Notes: a model not told the origin generated them from the sequence alone. 13,255 bases of DNA from JABDOU01 sp041609995 (GCA_041609995.1 JBFIPU010000080.1:1-13255), one strand, 5' to 3'. Positions 1 through 7,069 are shown, counted from the stretch's first letter. Numbers and translations are program-made.

Positions 1-2
1 AG

Positions 3-389
3 CTGCAAAAGGCCGAGTCGTTGATCTTCCAGGAGGACTATCCGGGGGCCCAACAGGCCGCTCTGGATTCCATGGCCACCGCCGAGCGGGCGGGCGACAC
101 GTTCACGATGGCCTGGGCGCTGCAGCGGTTGGCGATTCCCATCATCGAGGCAGGCGACCCGGGGACCGGGCTGCGGCTGGTCGGGGCGGCGAGGGAATCG
201 ATGCGAAAGATGGGCGGCAGCTTCCTGCCGCCGCTCGCTCCGATCGCTCCGGCCGAGGAGCGAGTTGGGGCGGCGTTGGACGACGAGCAGGTGGCTGCCG
301 CACTGGAAGAGGGCCGCGAACTGAACCTCTTGGAAGCGGTCAAACTTGCCAGGGAGGTCGCGGAACGGGGTAGCGATGGGGCTCGATGA
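3..389 (+). CDS. C-terminal end of a TPR-type ATPase/transcriptional regulator (partial, 5' end outside window)
   Basis: The reading frame is open from the left edge, so the gene begins outside the window; the TTG at 21 is an internal codon, not a convincing start. The visible part, just under 130 residues, is alanine-rich and helical. Its layout is that of the C-terminal tail of large bacterial regulators with an ATPase followed by TPR-like repeats (LuxR-type or cyclase-associated predicted ATPases): a helix pair around AWALQRLAIPIIEAGD, then GLRLVGAARESMRKMGG, a proline-rich turn (LPPLAPIAP), and a final helix with the pattern AALEEGRELNLLEAVKLA. That last segment matches the common GAAEALR...AWAEGRALSLEEAVALA ending of such proteins. 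No DNA-binding HTH is visible after it. It converges on the GcvT-family gene with 23 bases between stops. Family assignment is by pattern only. Confidence 0.6.
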   Translation: MQKAESLIFQEDYPGAQQAALDSMATAERAGDTFTMAWALQRLAIPIIEAGDPGTGLRLVGAARESMRKMGGSFLPPLAPIAPAEERVGAALDDEQVAAALEEGRELNLLEAVKLAREVAERGSDGAR

Positions 390-403
390 CGTCTGCGCCC
401 TAG

Positions 404-425
404 GCCCGGGTGTTACAACTCGGGC
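404..425. terminator. Possible bidirectional terminator hairpin between convergent genes
   Basis: GCCCGGGT at 404-411 can pair with ACTCGGGC at 418-425, with one G-T wobble and a six-base loop. It overlaps the stop codon of the minus-strand gene (413-415) and lies just after the plus-strand stop (387-389). No T-run follows, so this is a weak call. Confidence 0.3.
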
Positions 426-1558
426 AAGCCCCTGGGCAGCCGTTTCTCGGGGTCGATGAAGGGGAGCGCCTGCACCGTGGCCGGGTGGGGGCTTCCGTCG
501 ACGACCACCTGCACCTGGCGGCCCTCCCAGCCGCCTTCGATCGGCTCGTCGAATCGCACGTAGCCGATGCCGGCTTCGAGGGTCGGCGACCACACGCCGA
601 CGGTCATGTCCCCGACGCGTCGTTCGTCGAGGTGAATCTCGTCCGACCGGGACGGCGTGGCCGTGTCGCAGCGCAGGCCCCACAGCAGCTGCGTGCGATC
701 GGTCTCCAGCAGCGCGGAACGCCCGACGAATTCCGTGTTGTCGAAGTCGACGAAGTGGCCGAGCCCGGCCGCGAAGGGCGTCAGGGTCCGATTCAGATCG
801 GTTCGGTTGTCCATGATGCCGGCCTCCACCCGGCGGGGAGCCATCGAGTCGCTGGCCCCCATGCTCAAGTCGAACGCAGCCCCCACCTCCATCAGGTGAT
901 CCCATAACCGAAGATGGTCGAGCTCGTCGTTGCCGTAGATCTCGATGCCCAGCTCGCCGGTGTACCCCGAGTTGCTGACCAGCACCCGCTGGCCACCGAT
1001 ATCGAAGTAGCGGGCTGCGAACCACGTGAAGTCCTGCGGCACCGGGGCCCCCATGGCCGCCGCCAGGACCTCGTGTGACGTGGGGCCCTGGATCTGCAGC
1101 ACGCGCTGTTTGGTGTCGGTGACGTCAACGTCCATGCCGACCCCGTTGCCGAGGAGCCAGTGTTCGATGTCGCCTTCGGCCTGGACGTACCAGAAGTGGT
1201 CGTCGGCGAGACGGATGAGCACGCCGTCCATCAGGATGCCGCCATCAGGATCGCACGCCAGGCCATACACACACCGGCCGACCCGCACGTTGGCAATGGG
1301 CCGGGAGAAGACCCGCTCGCACAGGCGGACGGCGTCGGGCCCTTGGATCGAGATGGGGCGCTCGGGCGTGTCGTACAGCATCGCCCCGCTCCGCAGCTTG
1401 CGATAATCCTCGGCTGCGTCGGTCGCCAGGCTGAGCGGATACATCCAGTTGGCGTAGACGGCGTACACGACCTCGTCGGAATGCCACCGCTCCACATACG
1501 GCGACCATTCCTTCCGGAGCCCGTTGAACAGGACCCTTTTCTTGTATTCACCGGCCAT
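413..1558 (-). CDS. GcvT-family tetrahydrofolate-dependent aminomethyl/methyl transferase (demethylase-like)
   Basis: The product is 381 residues, typical of the GcvT/DmdA fold. Seen in the sequence, by residue: GAMLYDTPERPISIQGPDA (58-76) and the folate-domain stretch VGRCVYGLACDPDGGILMDG (93-112), whose Asp 111 sits where GcvT proteins have the conserved active-site Asp. SGYTGELGIEIY (197-208) carries the GYTGE motif. RRVEAGI (242-248) is followed by a TPFAAGLG segment, and a GCV_T C-terminal barrel contains GIGYVRFD. The family moves one-carbon units from methylated amines or sulfonium compounds to THF in the cytoplasm. GYTGE points to GcvT/dimethylglycine-type enzymes rather than strict DmdA. 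The ATG at 1558 is chosen because GGAAAGGG lies seven bases upstream; a longer frame to 1699 adds a basic, proline-rich tail unlike the family. The gene is divergent from a betaine-type transporter, suggesting a role in betaine, dimethylglycine or DMSP demethylation (inference). Confidence 0.85.
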   Translation of the reverse strand: MAGEYKKRVLFNGLRKEWSPYVERWHSDEVVYAVYANWMYPLSLATDAAEDYRKLRSGAMLYDTPERPISIQGPDAVRLCERVFSRPIANVRVGRCVYGLACDPDGGILMDGVLIRLADDHFWYVQAEGDIEHWLLGNGVGMDVDVTDTKQRVLQIQGPTSHEVLAAAMGAPVPQDFTWFAARYFDIGGQRVLVSNSGYTGELGIEIYGNDELDHLRLWDHLMEVGAAFDLSMGASDSMAPRRVEAGIMDNRTDLNRTLTPFAAGLGHFVDFDNTEFVGRSALLETDRTQLLWGLRCDTATPSRSDEIHLDERRVGDMTVGVWSPTLEAGIGYVRFDEPIEGGWEGRQVQVVVDGSPHPATVQALPFIDPEKRLPRGLPEL

Positions 1559-1721
1559 CAGCACACCCTTTCCAACGCGGATTCCGATCGGGAGATCGTG
1601 CGCTTTGCGGCTGCGAGGGTACCCCTTCCGCGGGGCGCCACGTTCAGCGATGGTCGGCCTCCTTCCTTCCAGTTTTGGGGGAGGCGCGGCCTCGGACATC
1701 GCCGCGAAATCCTTGCTAAGT

Positions 1722-1733
1722 TGGTTCGAACCA
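1722..1733. promoter_or_regulatory. Perfect 12-base palindrome (candidate operator) in the divergent control region
   Basis: TGGTTCGAACCA is its own reverse complement. It lies in the 249-base gap (1559-1807) between the divergently read GcvT-family and BCCT genes, 75 bases before the BCCT start, where a repressor or activator site serving both promoters would be expected. A smaller inverted repeat, GCGGGAGACCCGC, lies at 1760-1772. I do not see convincing -35/-10 boxes. The regulator is not identifiable here. Confidence 0.45.
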
Positions 1734-1807
1734 CAGTGGAGGAGTGGTTTCCATCGAGAGCGGGAGACCCGCAGTCATTGTGGCGGAGCGAGAGAGAGGC
1801 TTGCGAC

Positions 1808-3601
1808 ATGGCTGACGAGGATCTCACAGAAGTTACCGAGGCATACGAGGACTGGGAGGAAGAAGAGCGGCGGGCCCGCCGGGAGGCGATCTACAACCGC
1901 AAGCCGTTCGAAGGCCTCCAGGTCGATCCAGAGATCGACTTCTACCCGGAGGTAGCACACCGGGAGCCCGGCGACACCAACATCGTCAAGTGGGGCTTTG
2001 ACATCCACCCCCAGGTGACGTTCTGGTCGGCAGGAATCCTGGTGGCGTTCATATCACTCACGCTGATCTTCCAGGACGCCGCAGCAGATGTCTTCGGTGA
2101 GGTCCTCAGCTTCATCGGGAACACGTTCGGCTGGCTGTACATCCTGGCGGCGAACGTGTTCGTGGTCGTGGGTTTCTTCTTCGCTTTCAGCCGGTACGGC
2201 AAGATCCGGATGGGCGGCCCCGAAGCCAAACCCGAGTTCTCTACGGCGGCGTGGTACGCCATGCTCATCAGCGCCGGCATGGGAATCGGCCTCATGTTCT
2301 GGTCGGTGGCCGAGCCCATCTTTCACCTGGCGGGTCCGCCGCCGCTGTTCGGCGTTGACCCGGTGAGCGGCGAGGCGGGGAAAGCTGCGCTGGCAGTCAC
2401 CTTCTTCCACTGGGGTCTGCACCCGTGGGGGATCTATGCGCTGGTGAGCCTGGCCCTGGCGTTCTTTGCGTACAACCGCGGTTTGCCGCTCACCTTCCGC
2501 TCGGTCTTCTATCCGATCCTTGGCGAGAGGATTTACGGCACATGGGGGAACGTCATCGACATCCTGACGGTGCTGGCAACCCTCTTCGGGCTGGCCACCT
2601 CGCTCGGCCTCGGGGTCGGTCAGGCGGCGGCCGGGCTCAACTTCCTGTTCGGCACACCGACAGGGACCGGATTCCAGGTGCTGCTCATCGCCATCATCAC
2701 GGGGGCGGCAACGATGTCGGTGGTGGCCGGGCTCGACGCAGGCGTGAAGCGATTGAGCCAGCTGAACATCAACCTGGCCATCATCTTCATGTTGTTCATC
2801 ATCGTTGTGGGACCGACCCTGTTCATCTTTTCCGTGTTCACCCAGAGCCTCGGTGAGTACATCTCCGTCCTGCCGCAGCTTTCGTTCTGGAGCGAGGCGT
2901 TCAGCGACACGACCTGGCAGCAGGGCTGGACCATTTTCTATTGGGGATGGTGGATCTCCTGGTCGCCGTTCGTCGGGATGTTCATCGCCAGGATCTCGAA
3001 AGGGCGGTCGGTGCGAGAGCTCGTTCTCGGGGTGATGGCGTTTCCCACGCTCCTCTCGGCGCTGTGGATGTCGGTGTTCGGCGGTACCGCCATCAACCTG
3101 CAGCTCGAAGGAGTCCGCGACGTGGCCACTGCGGTCAACGAGAACGTGGCCACGGCGCTGTTCGACATGCTCCAGGCGTTTCCGCTCACGCAGTTGACGT
3201 CCCTGCTCGGAATAATCCTCGTCGTGTCGTTCTTCGTGACCTCGTCGGACTCCGGATCGCTGGTTGTCGACCACCTGACGTCGGGAGGCAAGCTGGACTC
3301 GCCGAAGCCCCAGCGCGTCTTCTGGGCAGTAATGGAGGGGGTCATCGCCGGCGTGTTGCTCATCGGAGGCGGGCTCGGCGCGCTCCAGACCGCAGCCATT
3401 ACCACGGGGCTGCCCTTTGCAGTGGTGCTGCTGATCATGTGTGGCAGCCTGTACGTCGCCTTTCACGAAGAGCTCGACCTCCTCGAGAGCCACTACGACG
3501 CAGCCTTGTTTCGATCACGGCACGGCGCTTTGCTGGCTCATCATGGCCTCGGCGGCGACGGCAGACCGCTCGCCGAACAACCCGACCCGATCGAGGAATG
3601 A
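1808..3601 (+). CDS. BCCT-family betaine/carnitine/choline-type transporter
   Basis: The product is 597 residues, usual for the family, and a polytopic membrane protein with about 12 TM segments between residues 70 and 553. Diagnostic motifs are GMGIGLMFW (158-165 region), the tryptophan-rich BCCT signature WTIFYWGWWISW (374-385) in TM8, and SSDSGS (479-484). The GMGIG motif resembles Na+-coupled BetP-like members rather than CaiT-like exchangers, suggesting sodium-driven uptake of a quaternary ammonium or sulfonium compound (inference). The N-terminal 60 residues are highly acidic and cytoplasmic. The C-tail is about 45 residues and lacks a long basic osmosensing helix. The ATG at 1808 is preceded by AGAGAGG eight bases upstream. 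The frame is open further upstream, but that part runs antisense to the GcvT-family gene and has no membrane-protein character. Its stop overlaps the next gene's start as ATGA, implying translational coupling to a ProX-like lipoprotein. Confidence 0.95.
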   Translation: MADEDLTEVTEAYEDWEEEERRARREAIYNRKPFEGLQVDPEIDFYPEVAHREPGDTNIVKWGFDIHPQVTFWSAGILVAFISLTLIFQDAAADVFGEVLSFIGNTFGWLYILAANVFVVVGFFFAFSRYGKIRMGGPEAKPEFSTAAWYAMLISAGMGIGLMFWSVAEPIFHLAGPPPLFGVDPVSGEAGKAALAVTFFHWGLHPWGIYALVSLALAFFAYNRGLPLTFRSVFYPILGERIYGTWGNVIDILTVLATLFGLATSLGLGVGQAAAGLNFLFGTPTGTGFQVLLIAIITGAATMSVVAGLDAGVKRLSQLNINLAIIFMLFIIVVGPTLFIFSVFTQSLGEYISVLPQLSFWSEAFSDTTWQQGWTIFYWGWWISWSPFVGMFIARISKGRSVRELVLGVMAFPTLLSALWMSVFGGTAINLQLEGVRDVATAVNENVATALFDMLQAFPLTQLTSLLGIILVVSFFVTSSDSGSLVVDHLTSGGKLDSPKPQRVFWAVMEGVIAGVLLIGGGLGALQTAAITTGLPFAVVLLIMCGSLYVAFHEELDLLESHYDAALFRSRHGALLAHHGLGGDGRPLAEQPDPIEE

Positions 3602-4683
3602 GGTCCGACATGCAGAGGCAACACCGACACTTGGTACTGGTAGCGGTCGTAGCGTTTCTTCTTGCCGCCTGCGGCAGCCTCGCCGAAGAGCAGGACGGAG
3701 ACGGAGGACCCGCTGCCGGCGACGGCGTGACAGGCGGGCAGGTGACCATGGCCCGCGCAACCTGGGACACGGGCTGGTTCCAGGCCGAGATCTACGCCCA
3801 GCTCCTCGACGAGCTGGGGTACGAAGTCACCGATCCGGCCGACCTCACCCGCGACGCAAATACGTTCTATCCCGCGCTCGCCCAGGAAGAGGTGGATCTG
3901 TGGGTCAACGGATGGTTTCCGCTCCACGACATCTATCTCGACCGAGAGCTTTTCAGTGGCCAGCTGATCTCGGAGCCGATCGAACCGGTCGGATTCGAAG
4001 TGCGGTCTGGTGCACTGCAGGGCTACCTCATCGACAAAGCGACAGCGGATGCCATGGGTATCAACTCCATGAGCCAGCTCGCTGACCCGTCGGTCGCAGC
4101 AGTGTTCGACACGGACGGCGACGGACTGGCCGACCTCCACGGATGCAACGAGGGCTGGGGTTGTCACGTGGTGATTGACAAGCACCTCGAAGAGCTGGAC
4201 TGGGGTCGCAACGTCGAACAGGTGGTGGGCGACTATGGCGACCTCATCAACGACGTCGTGCGTCCGCGCGTAGAGGCCGGCCAGCCCGTGCTGTTCTACA
4301 CATGGACGCCGAATTGGACCATCGACGTCCTCGCTCCCGGCCAGGATGTCGTGTGGCTCGAATCTCCGGCGCTCGAGGACGATGAGGATCTCCAGACCTC
4401 GGTCTCGGGCCTGGCGGGATGCGCCGGCGCCGATCCATGCGAGCTCGGTTGGCCGGTCAACGACATCAGAGCAGTGGCCAACTCGGAATTCTTAGAGGAG
4501 AACCCGCCCATCCGCCGGCTGCTCGAAGCTGTGCAGCTGCCGCTCCAGGACATCGCTGACCAAAACGCCCGCATGGCGGCCGATCCCGATTACACCGCTG
4601 CGATGTTGCGCGAAGATGCCGCCGCGTGGATCGCCACCAACCGCTCGTTGGTTGACAGCTGGTTGGCGGCTGCGCGCGGCTGA
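3598..4683 (+). CDS. proX: ProX/OpuAC-family glycine-betaine-binding lipoprotein
   Basis: The product is 361 residues with a short basic N-terminus, a hydrophobic core and a lipobox LLAAC (Cys 25), so it is a membrane-anchored extracytoplasmic binding protein. Residues 48-358 follow the E. coli ProX pattern: WDTGWFQ near 56, NGWFPLH (W106), GYLID (142-146), an EF-hand-like loop DTDGDGLADL (171-180), GCNEGWGC (W187, two Cys), FYTWTPNW (W236) and a C-terminal amphipathic end. W106, W187 and W236 sit where ProX has its tryptophan cage for the quaternary ammonium group. Cys 275 and Cys 281 could form a second disulfide. The start at 3598 overlaps the BCCT stop by ATGA; an alternative ATG is at 3610. 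No ABC permease or ATPase (ProW/ProV) lies beside it. The only partner in the unit is a BCCT secondary transporter, which normally needs no binding protein. Confidence 0.9.
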   Translation: MRSDMQRQHRHLVLVAVVAFLLAACGSLAEEQDGDGGPAAGDGVTGGQVTMARATWDTGWFQAEIYAQLLDELGYEVTDPADLTRDANTFYPALAQEEVDLWVNGWFPLHDIYLDRELFSGQLISEPIEPVGFEVRSGALQGYLIDKATADAMGINSMSQLADPSVAAVFDTDGDGLADLHGCNEGWGCHVVIDKHLEELDWGRNVEQVVGDYGDLINDVVRPRVEAGQPVLFYTWTPNWTIDVLAPGQDVVWLESPALEDDEDLQTSVSGLAGCAGADPCELGWPVNDIRAVANSEFLEENPPIRRLLEAVQLPLQDIADQNARMAADPDYTAAMLREDAAAWIATNRSLVDSWLAAARG

Positions 4684-4726
4684 TAAACCTCCACGGGGCA
4701 CGGTTTCAACCGAGGCGAGCATCCTG

Positions 4727-6802
4727 TCACTCAGGCGTGCCGAACCACTTGTTGTGGAGTTGCTCGTACACGCCGCTCTCGATGATGTCGAGGAGCGCGA
4801 GGTTGACGTCTTCTCGTAACGCCCCGTTGGTCTCGGCGAGAACCACGCCGTATTGCACAGTCTCGAAGTCGGTGCCGGCCGTTGCCACCTTCCCGTCTCC
4901 TTCCCGAGTGGTGTGGAACCGCAGCACCGGAGCGTCGAAGACGACGGCATCGGCCTCACCGGTCTCGAGCATCTGGTATGCGCTCTCGACGTCGTCCACC
5001 AGAACCGGCCCGATGCCCTCTCCCGACAGGTAGGCCTGTCCGGCTGAATCGGCCACGGTGACGACCCGGTGGCCTGGGAGATCAGACGGTCCCGCGATCC
5101 CGCCCCGGATCTCCTCAACTGCCAGCGCCGATGCGATGGCGGCGGTGAAGGTGGCGAAGACCAGAGTGCCGGCTGCGATCCACACCAGCGCCAGCAGCCG
5201 TCCAACGTTTCCACGCGCCACCTTGTCTCCGTAGCCCACGGTGCTCATCGTCACCACCGACCAGTAGAGCGAGTCCCAGATGCCGCGCCCGTAGGGCTCG
5301 GCAAAGTCGGGGTTGATGCGTCGCTCCGACAGCCAGATGAGATGTGCTGCCACCAGGATGGCCACGGCGAAGATCACCAGCAACCATGGCAGGTCTGATC
5401 CGGCGAGGGTTGTCCAGAAGGTCTTGATCTGGTCGATGACGCCCTGGCCCGCTTCGGTCGGCACGAGAATCGTCAAGCCGGTGGTCAGAACGGGCAGTGA
5501 GAAGTCGATGATCTCTTCCCGACTCTCCGTGATGGCTACGCCCCCGATGGCGGCGTCGGCGGCTCCCCGGGTCACGTCGTCCAGCTGCTTGGCGACGGTG
5601 TCCACCCCGTATACGTCGACCGCCCGTCCCAGGTGTGTTCCGAGTAGCTCGGCCAGCTCGATCTCGAACCCTCCGTAGGTGCGGTTGTCGTAGATGACGA
5701 ATGGCGGGAGGGTGCGGACCGCAATGCGAAGAGCTTCGTTTGAGCCCGAACCGGTGACGCGAGGTCCGAGCGGTATCGCTGTGGGGTCAGCAGCAGCCAA
5801 CCAGTCGGCGACCCTTCCCGCGTTGGCTGCGATCCATGTCGCGGCGTGGCGTTCGATGTCTGCCGGGTCACCTTCGCCTTCGACCATGAGTGCGTTCTGA
5901 GCAAGGATGTCGGTGAGGGGAATTTCGATTTGTTCCAACAGCGTTCTGATCGGAGGATTTGCCGCCAGGAAGTCGCGGTTGGCTACTGCTCTGATGTCGT
6001 TTGGTGGCCAACCGGTCTGACAGGGGTCGGCCGCACATCCGGCCAGGCCGGCGACGAGGGTGCGGTCTTCGCCGGATTGGCCCTCCGGCAGCGATGGATA
6101 AGGGGTCTCGAGCCACACGACGTCCTCTCCGGGGACCAGTTCGCCGACTGTCCAGTTCGGCGTGAAGGTGTAGAAGAGAATGGCTTCGCCCGAGTCGAAG
6201 CGTTCGATCGTGTCGTGCATCAGGGGGGAGTAGTCGCCCTGTATGTGCTCCACGGTGTCCGTCAGCCCATACTCGATCAGATGGTGGTCGACGGTCCCGG
6301 CGCAGGTCCATTCGACGTTGCACCCGATCAGGTCCGCTTTACCGTTCCCGTCGAGGTCGAACCGGGCGGCGAGCTCCGGGTCCGACAGGTCTCCCAGATT
6401 GGTGATATCGAATTCCTCGGCACTCGCCTCATCGACGAAGTAGCCCTGGAGCGCTCCTGCATCGACCTGGGTACCCACCAGTTCCACGGGATCGTCGGGG
6501 TCCACGAGGGACTCGTGCAGCGGAAACCAGCCGTTCGCCCACATGTCGACGTCGCCGTTGGCCACGGCATCGTAGAACTGCCGGTTTTCCATGGTCACCG
6601 GGCCCTGGACCTGATACCCGAGCCGGTTGAAGAGCTGTCGATGGATTTCGGTCTGAAACCATCCCGTGTCCCACGTGGCTCGCGCCATCCTGATGATCGG
6701 CGGTGAGTCCGGATCCTCGTCCTGGGCGAGTGTCGCCTGCGTCGTGAGCAGGAGGGCGAGCGACACCACCGCCCCCACGACTCCGGTGCTCGCTCTCCGC
6801 AA
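4727..6802 (-). CDS. ProX-like domain fused to a prokaryotic ionotropic-glutamate-receptor-type K+ channel (GluR0-like)
   Basis: The product is 691 residues from a TTG start at 6802. Layout by residue: signal peptide 1-26; complete ProX/OpuAC domain about 37-340; short linker; SBP_bac_3 lobe S1 359-455; TM1 471-491; pore loop 508-527 with the K+ selectivity filter TVGYGD (521-526); TM2 533-560, containing TFTAAIASA where iGluRs have SYTANLAA; lobe S2 573-691. S1 contains ITESREEIIDFSLP, whose Arg 428 aligns with the alpha-carboxylate-binding Arg of iGluRs. S2 contains VVFDAPVLRF, whose Asp 623 aligns with the amine-binding acidic residue (Asp in NMDA-type GluN1). Both binding modules would be extracytoplasmic. 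The ProX part keeps W92 and W165 of the cage, but the third position reads FYTFTPNW, with Phe 213 instead of Trp. It converges on the BCCT-proX pair, 43 bases apart. Betaine- or amino-acid-gated K+ flux is inference. Confidence 0.9.
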   Translation of the reverse strand: MRRASTGVVGAVVSLALLLTTQATLAQDEDPDSPPIIRMARATWDTGWFQTEIHRQLFNRLGYQVQGPVTMENRQFYDAVANGDVDMWANGWFPLHESLVDPDDPVELVGTQVDAGALQGYFVDEASAEEFDITNLGDLSDPELAARFDLDGNGKADLIGCNVEWTCAGTVDHHLIEYGLTDTVEHIQGDYSPLMHDTIERFDSGEAILFYTFTPNWTVGELVPGEDVVWLETPYPSLPEGQSGEDRTLVAGLAGCAADPCQTGWPPNDIRAVANRDFLAANPPIRTLLEQIEIPLTDILAQNALMVEGEGDPADIERHAATWIAANAGRVADWLAAADPTAIPLGPRVTGSGSNEALRIAVRTLPPFVIYDNRTYGGFEIELAELLGTHLGRAVDVYGVDTVAKQLDDVTRGAADAAIGGVAITESREEIIDFSLPVLTTGLTILVPTEAGQGVIDQIKTFWTTLAGSDLPWLLVIFAVAILVAAHLIWLSERRINPDFAEPYGRGIWDSLYWSVVTMSTVGYGDKVARGNVGRLLALVWIAAGTLVFATFTAAIASALAVEEIRGGIAGPSDLPGHRVVTVADSAGQAYLSGEGIGPVLVDDVESAYQMLETGEADAVVFDAPVLRFHTTREGDGKVATAGTDFETVQYGVVLAETNGALREDVNLALLDIIESGVYEQLHNKWFGTPE

Positions 6803-6808
6803 TGCTCG

Positions 6809-6815
6809 CTCCTTC
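6809..6815 (-). promoter_or_regulatory. Ribosome binding site fixing the TTG start of the channel gene
   Basis: On the minus strand GAAGGAG is followed by six bases and TTG at 6802. The resulting N-terminus (LRRAS, then a hydrophobic run ending TLA before QDEDPD) is a well-formed signal peptide. The longer frame from a TTG at 6877 has no such site and would put 25 arginine- and proline-rich residues before it. Confidence 0.7.
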
Positions 6816-6886
6816 GGTGGTTCTCGCCTTCGGAGGATAAGGGGCACCGCTGACTGAGCGCGCAACGGCGGATGCAACCCATGTGG

Positions 6887-7009
6887 CTACGGGCCGCTTA
6901 CGGTCCATGCGGTCGAACTCGGCACAGACGTGTCGTACCCGCCTGGATGCTCACCGATCGAGAAGACGGAATCAACGACGCGTCGCCAGATCTTGGTGCC
7001 GGGTGCCAC
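6887..7009 (-). pseudogene. Relic of the N-terminus of a membrane-bound class III cyclase
   Basis: A 40-codon minus-strand frame starting with GTG at 7009 contains IWRRVVDSVFSIG. This matches 11 of 13 residues of IWRRFVDLVFSIG at the start of the truncated cyclase at 10954-11271. At the DNA level, 6953-6991 matches 11224-11262 at 34 of 39 bases. After SIGEHPGG the frame loses similarity and stops at 6887. Nothing like a membrane or catalytic domain follows. It could instead be a translated leader upstream of the channel gene, whose start is 84 bases further on, but no good ribosome binding site is seen. Confidence 0.5.
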
Positions 7010-7050
7010 TGATTCCGCTGCTCGCTGTTACCCACGTAAACTCTCGCCGG

Positions 7051-7069
7051 CCGAACCGGAATGGTTCGG
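7051..7069. promoter_or_regulatory. Perfect 7-base inverted repeat upstream of the ACT-domain gene
   Basis: CCGAACC, five bases, then GGTTCGG. It lies about 65 bases before the GTG start at 7136, so it could be a leader hairpin or a dimeric operator. The half-site GGTTCG also occurs in the palindrome at 1722-1733, although the spacing differs. Confidence 0.3.

Noticed and set aside
1559..1699. Longer start for the GcvT-family gene (ATG at 1699)
   Set aside because: The extra 47 residues are basic and proline-rich without family similarity, and the ATG at 1558 has GGAAAGGG at seven bases. Not fully excluded.
1160..1807. Upstream extension of the BCCT reading frame (813 residues in total)
   Set aside because: It runs antisense to the GcvT-family gene, has no family similarity, and the ATG at 1808 has a good ribosome binding site and a normal family N-terminus.
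2054..3493. 479-codon minus-strand open frame
   Set aside because: It is antisense to the BCCT gene; its composition (His, Gln, Arg, Glu rich) is that of the complement of membrane-protein codons.
2941..3597. Upstream extension of the ProX lipoprotein frame
   Set aside because: It lies inside the BCCT gene in another frame, is arginine-rich shadow sequence, and would bury the lipoprotein signal peptide.
5846..6706. 286-codon plus-strand open frame
   Set aside because: Shadow antisense to the conserved ProX domain of the channel gene.
6803..6877. Longer start for the channel gene (TTG at 6877)
   Set aside because: No ribosome binding site there; the TTG at 6802 has GAAGGAG at six bases and gives a clean signal peptide.
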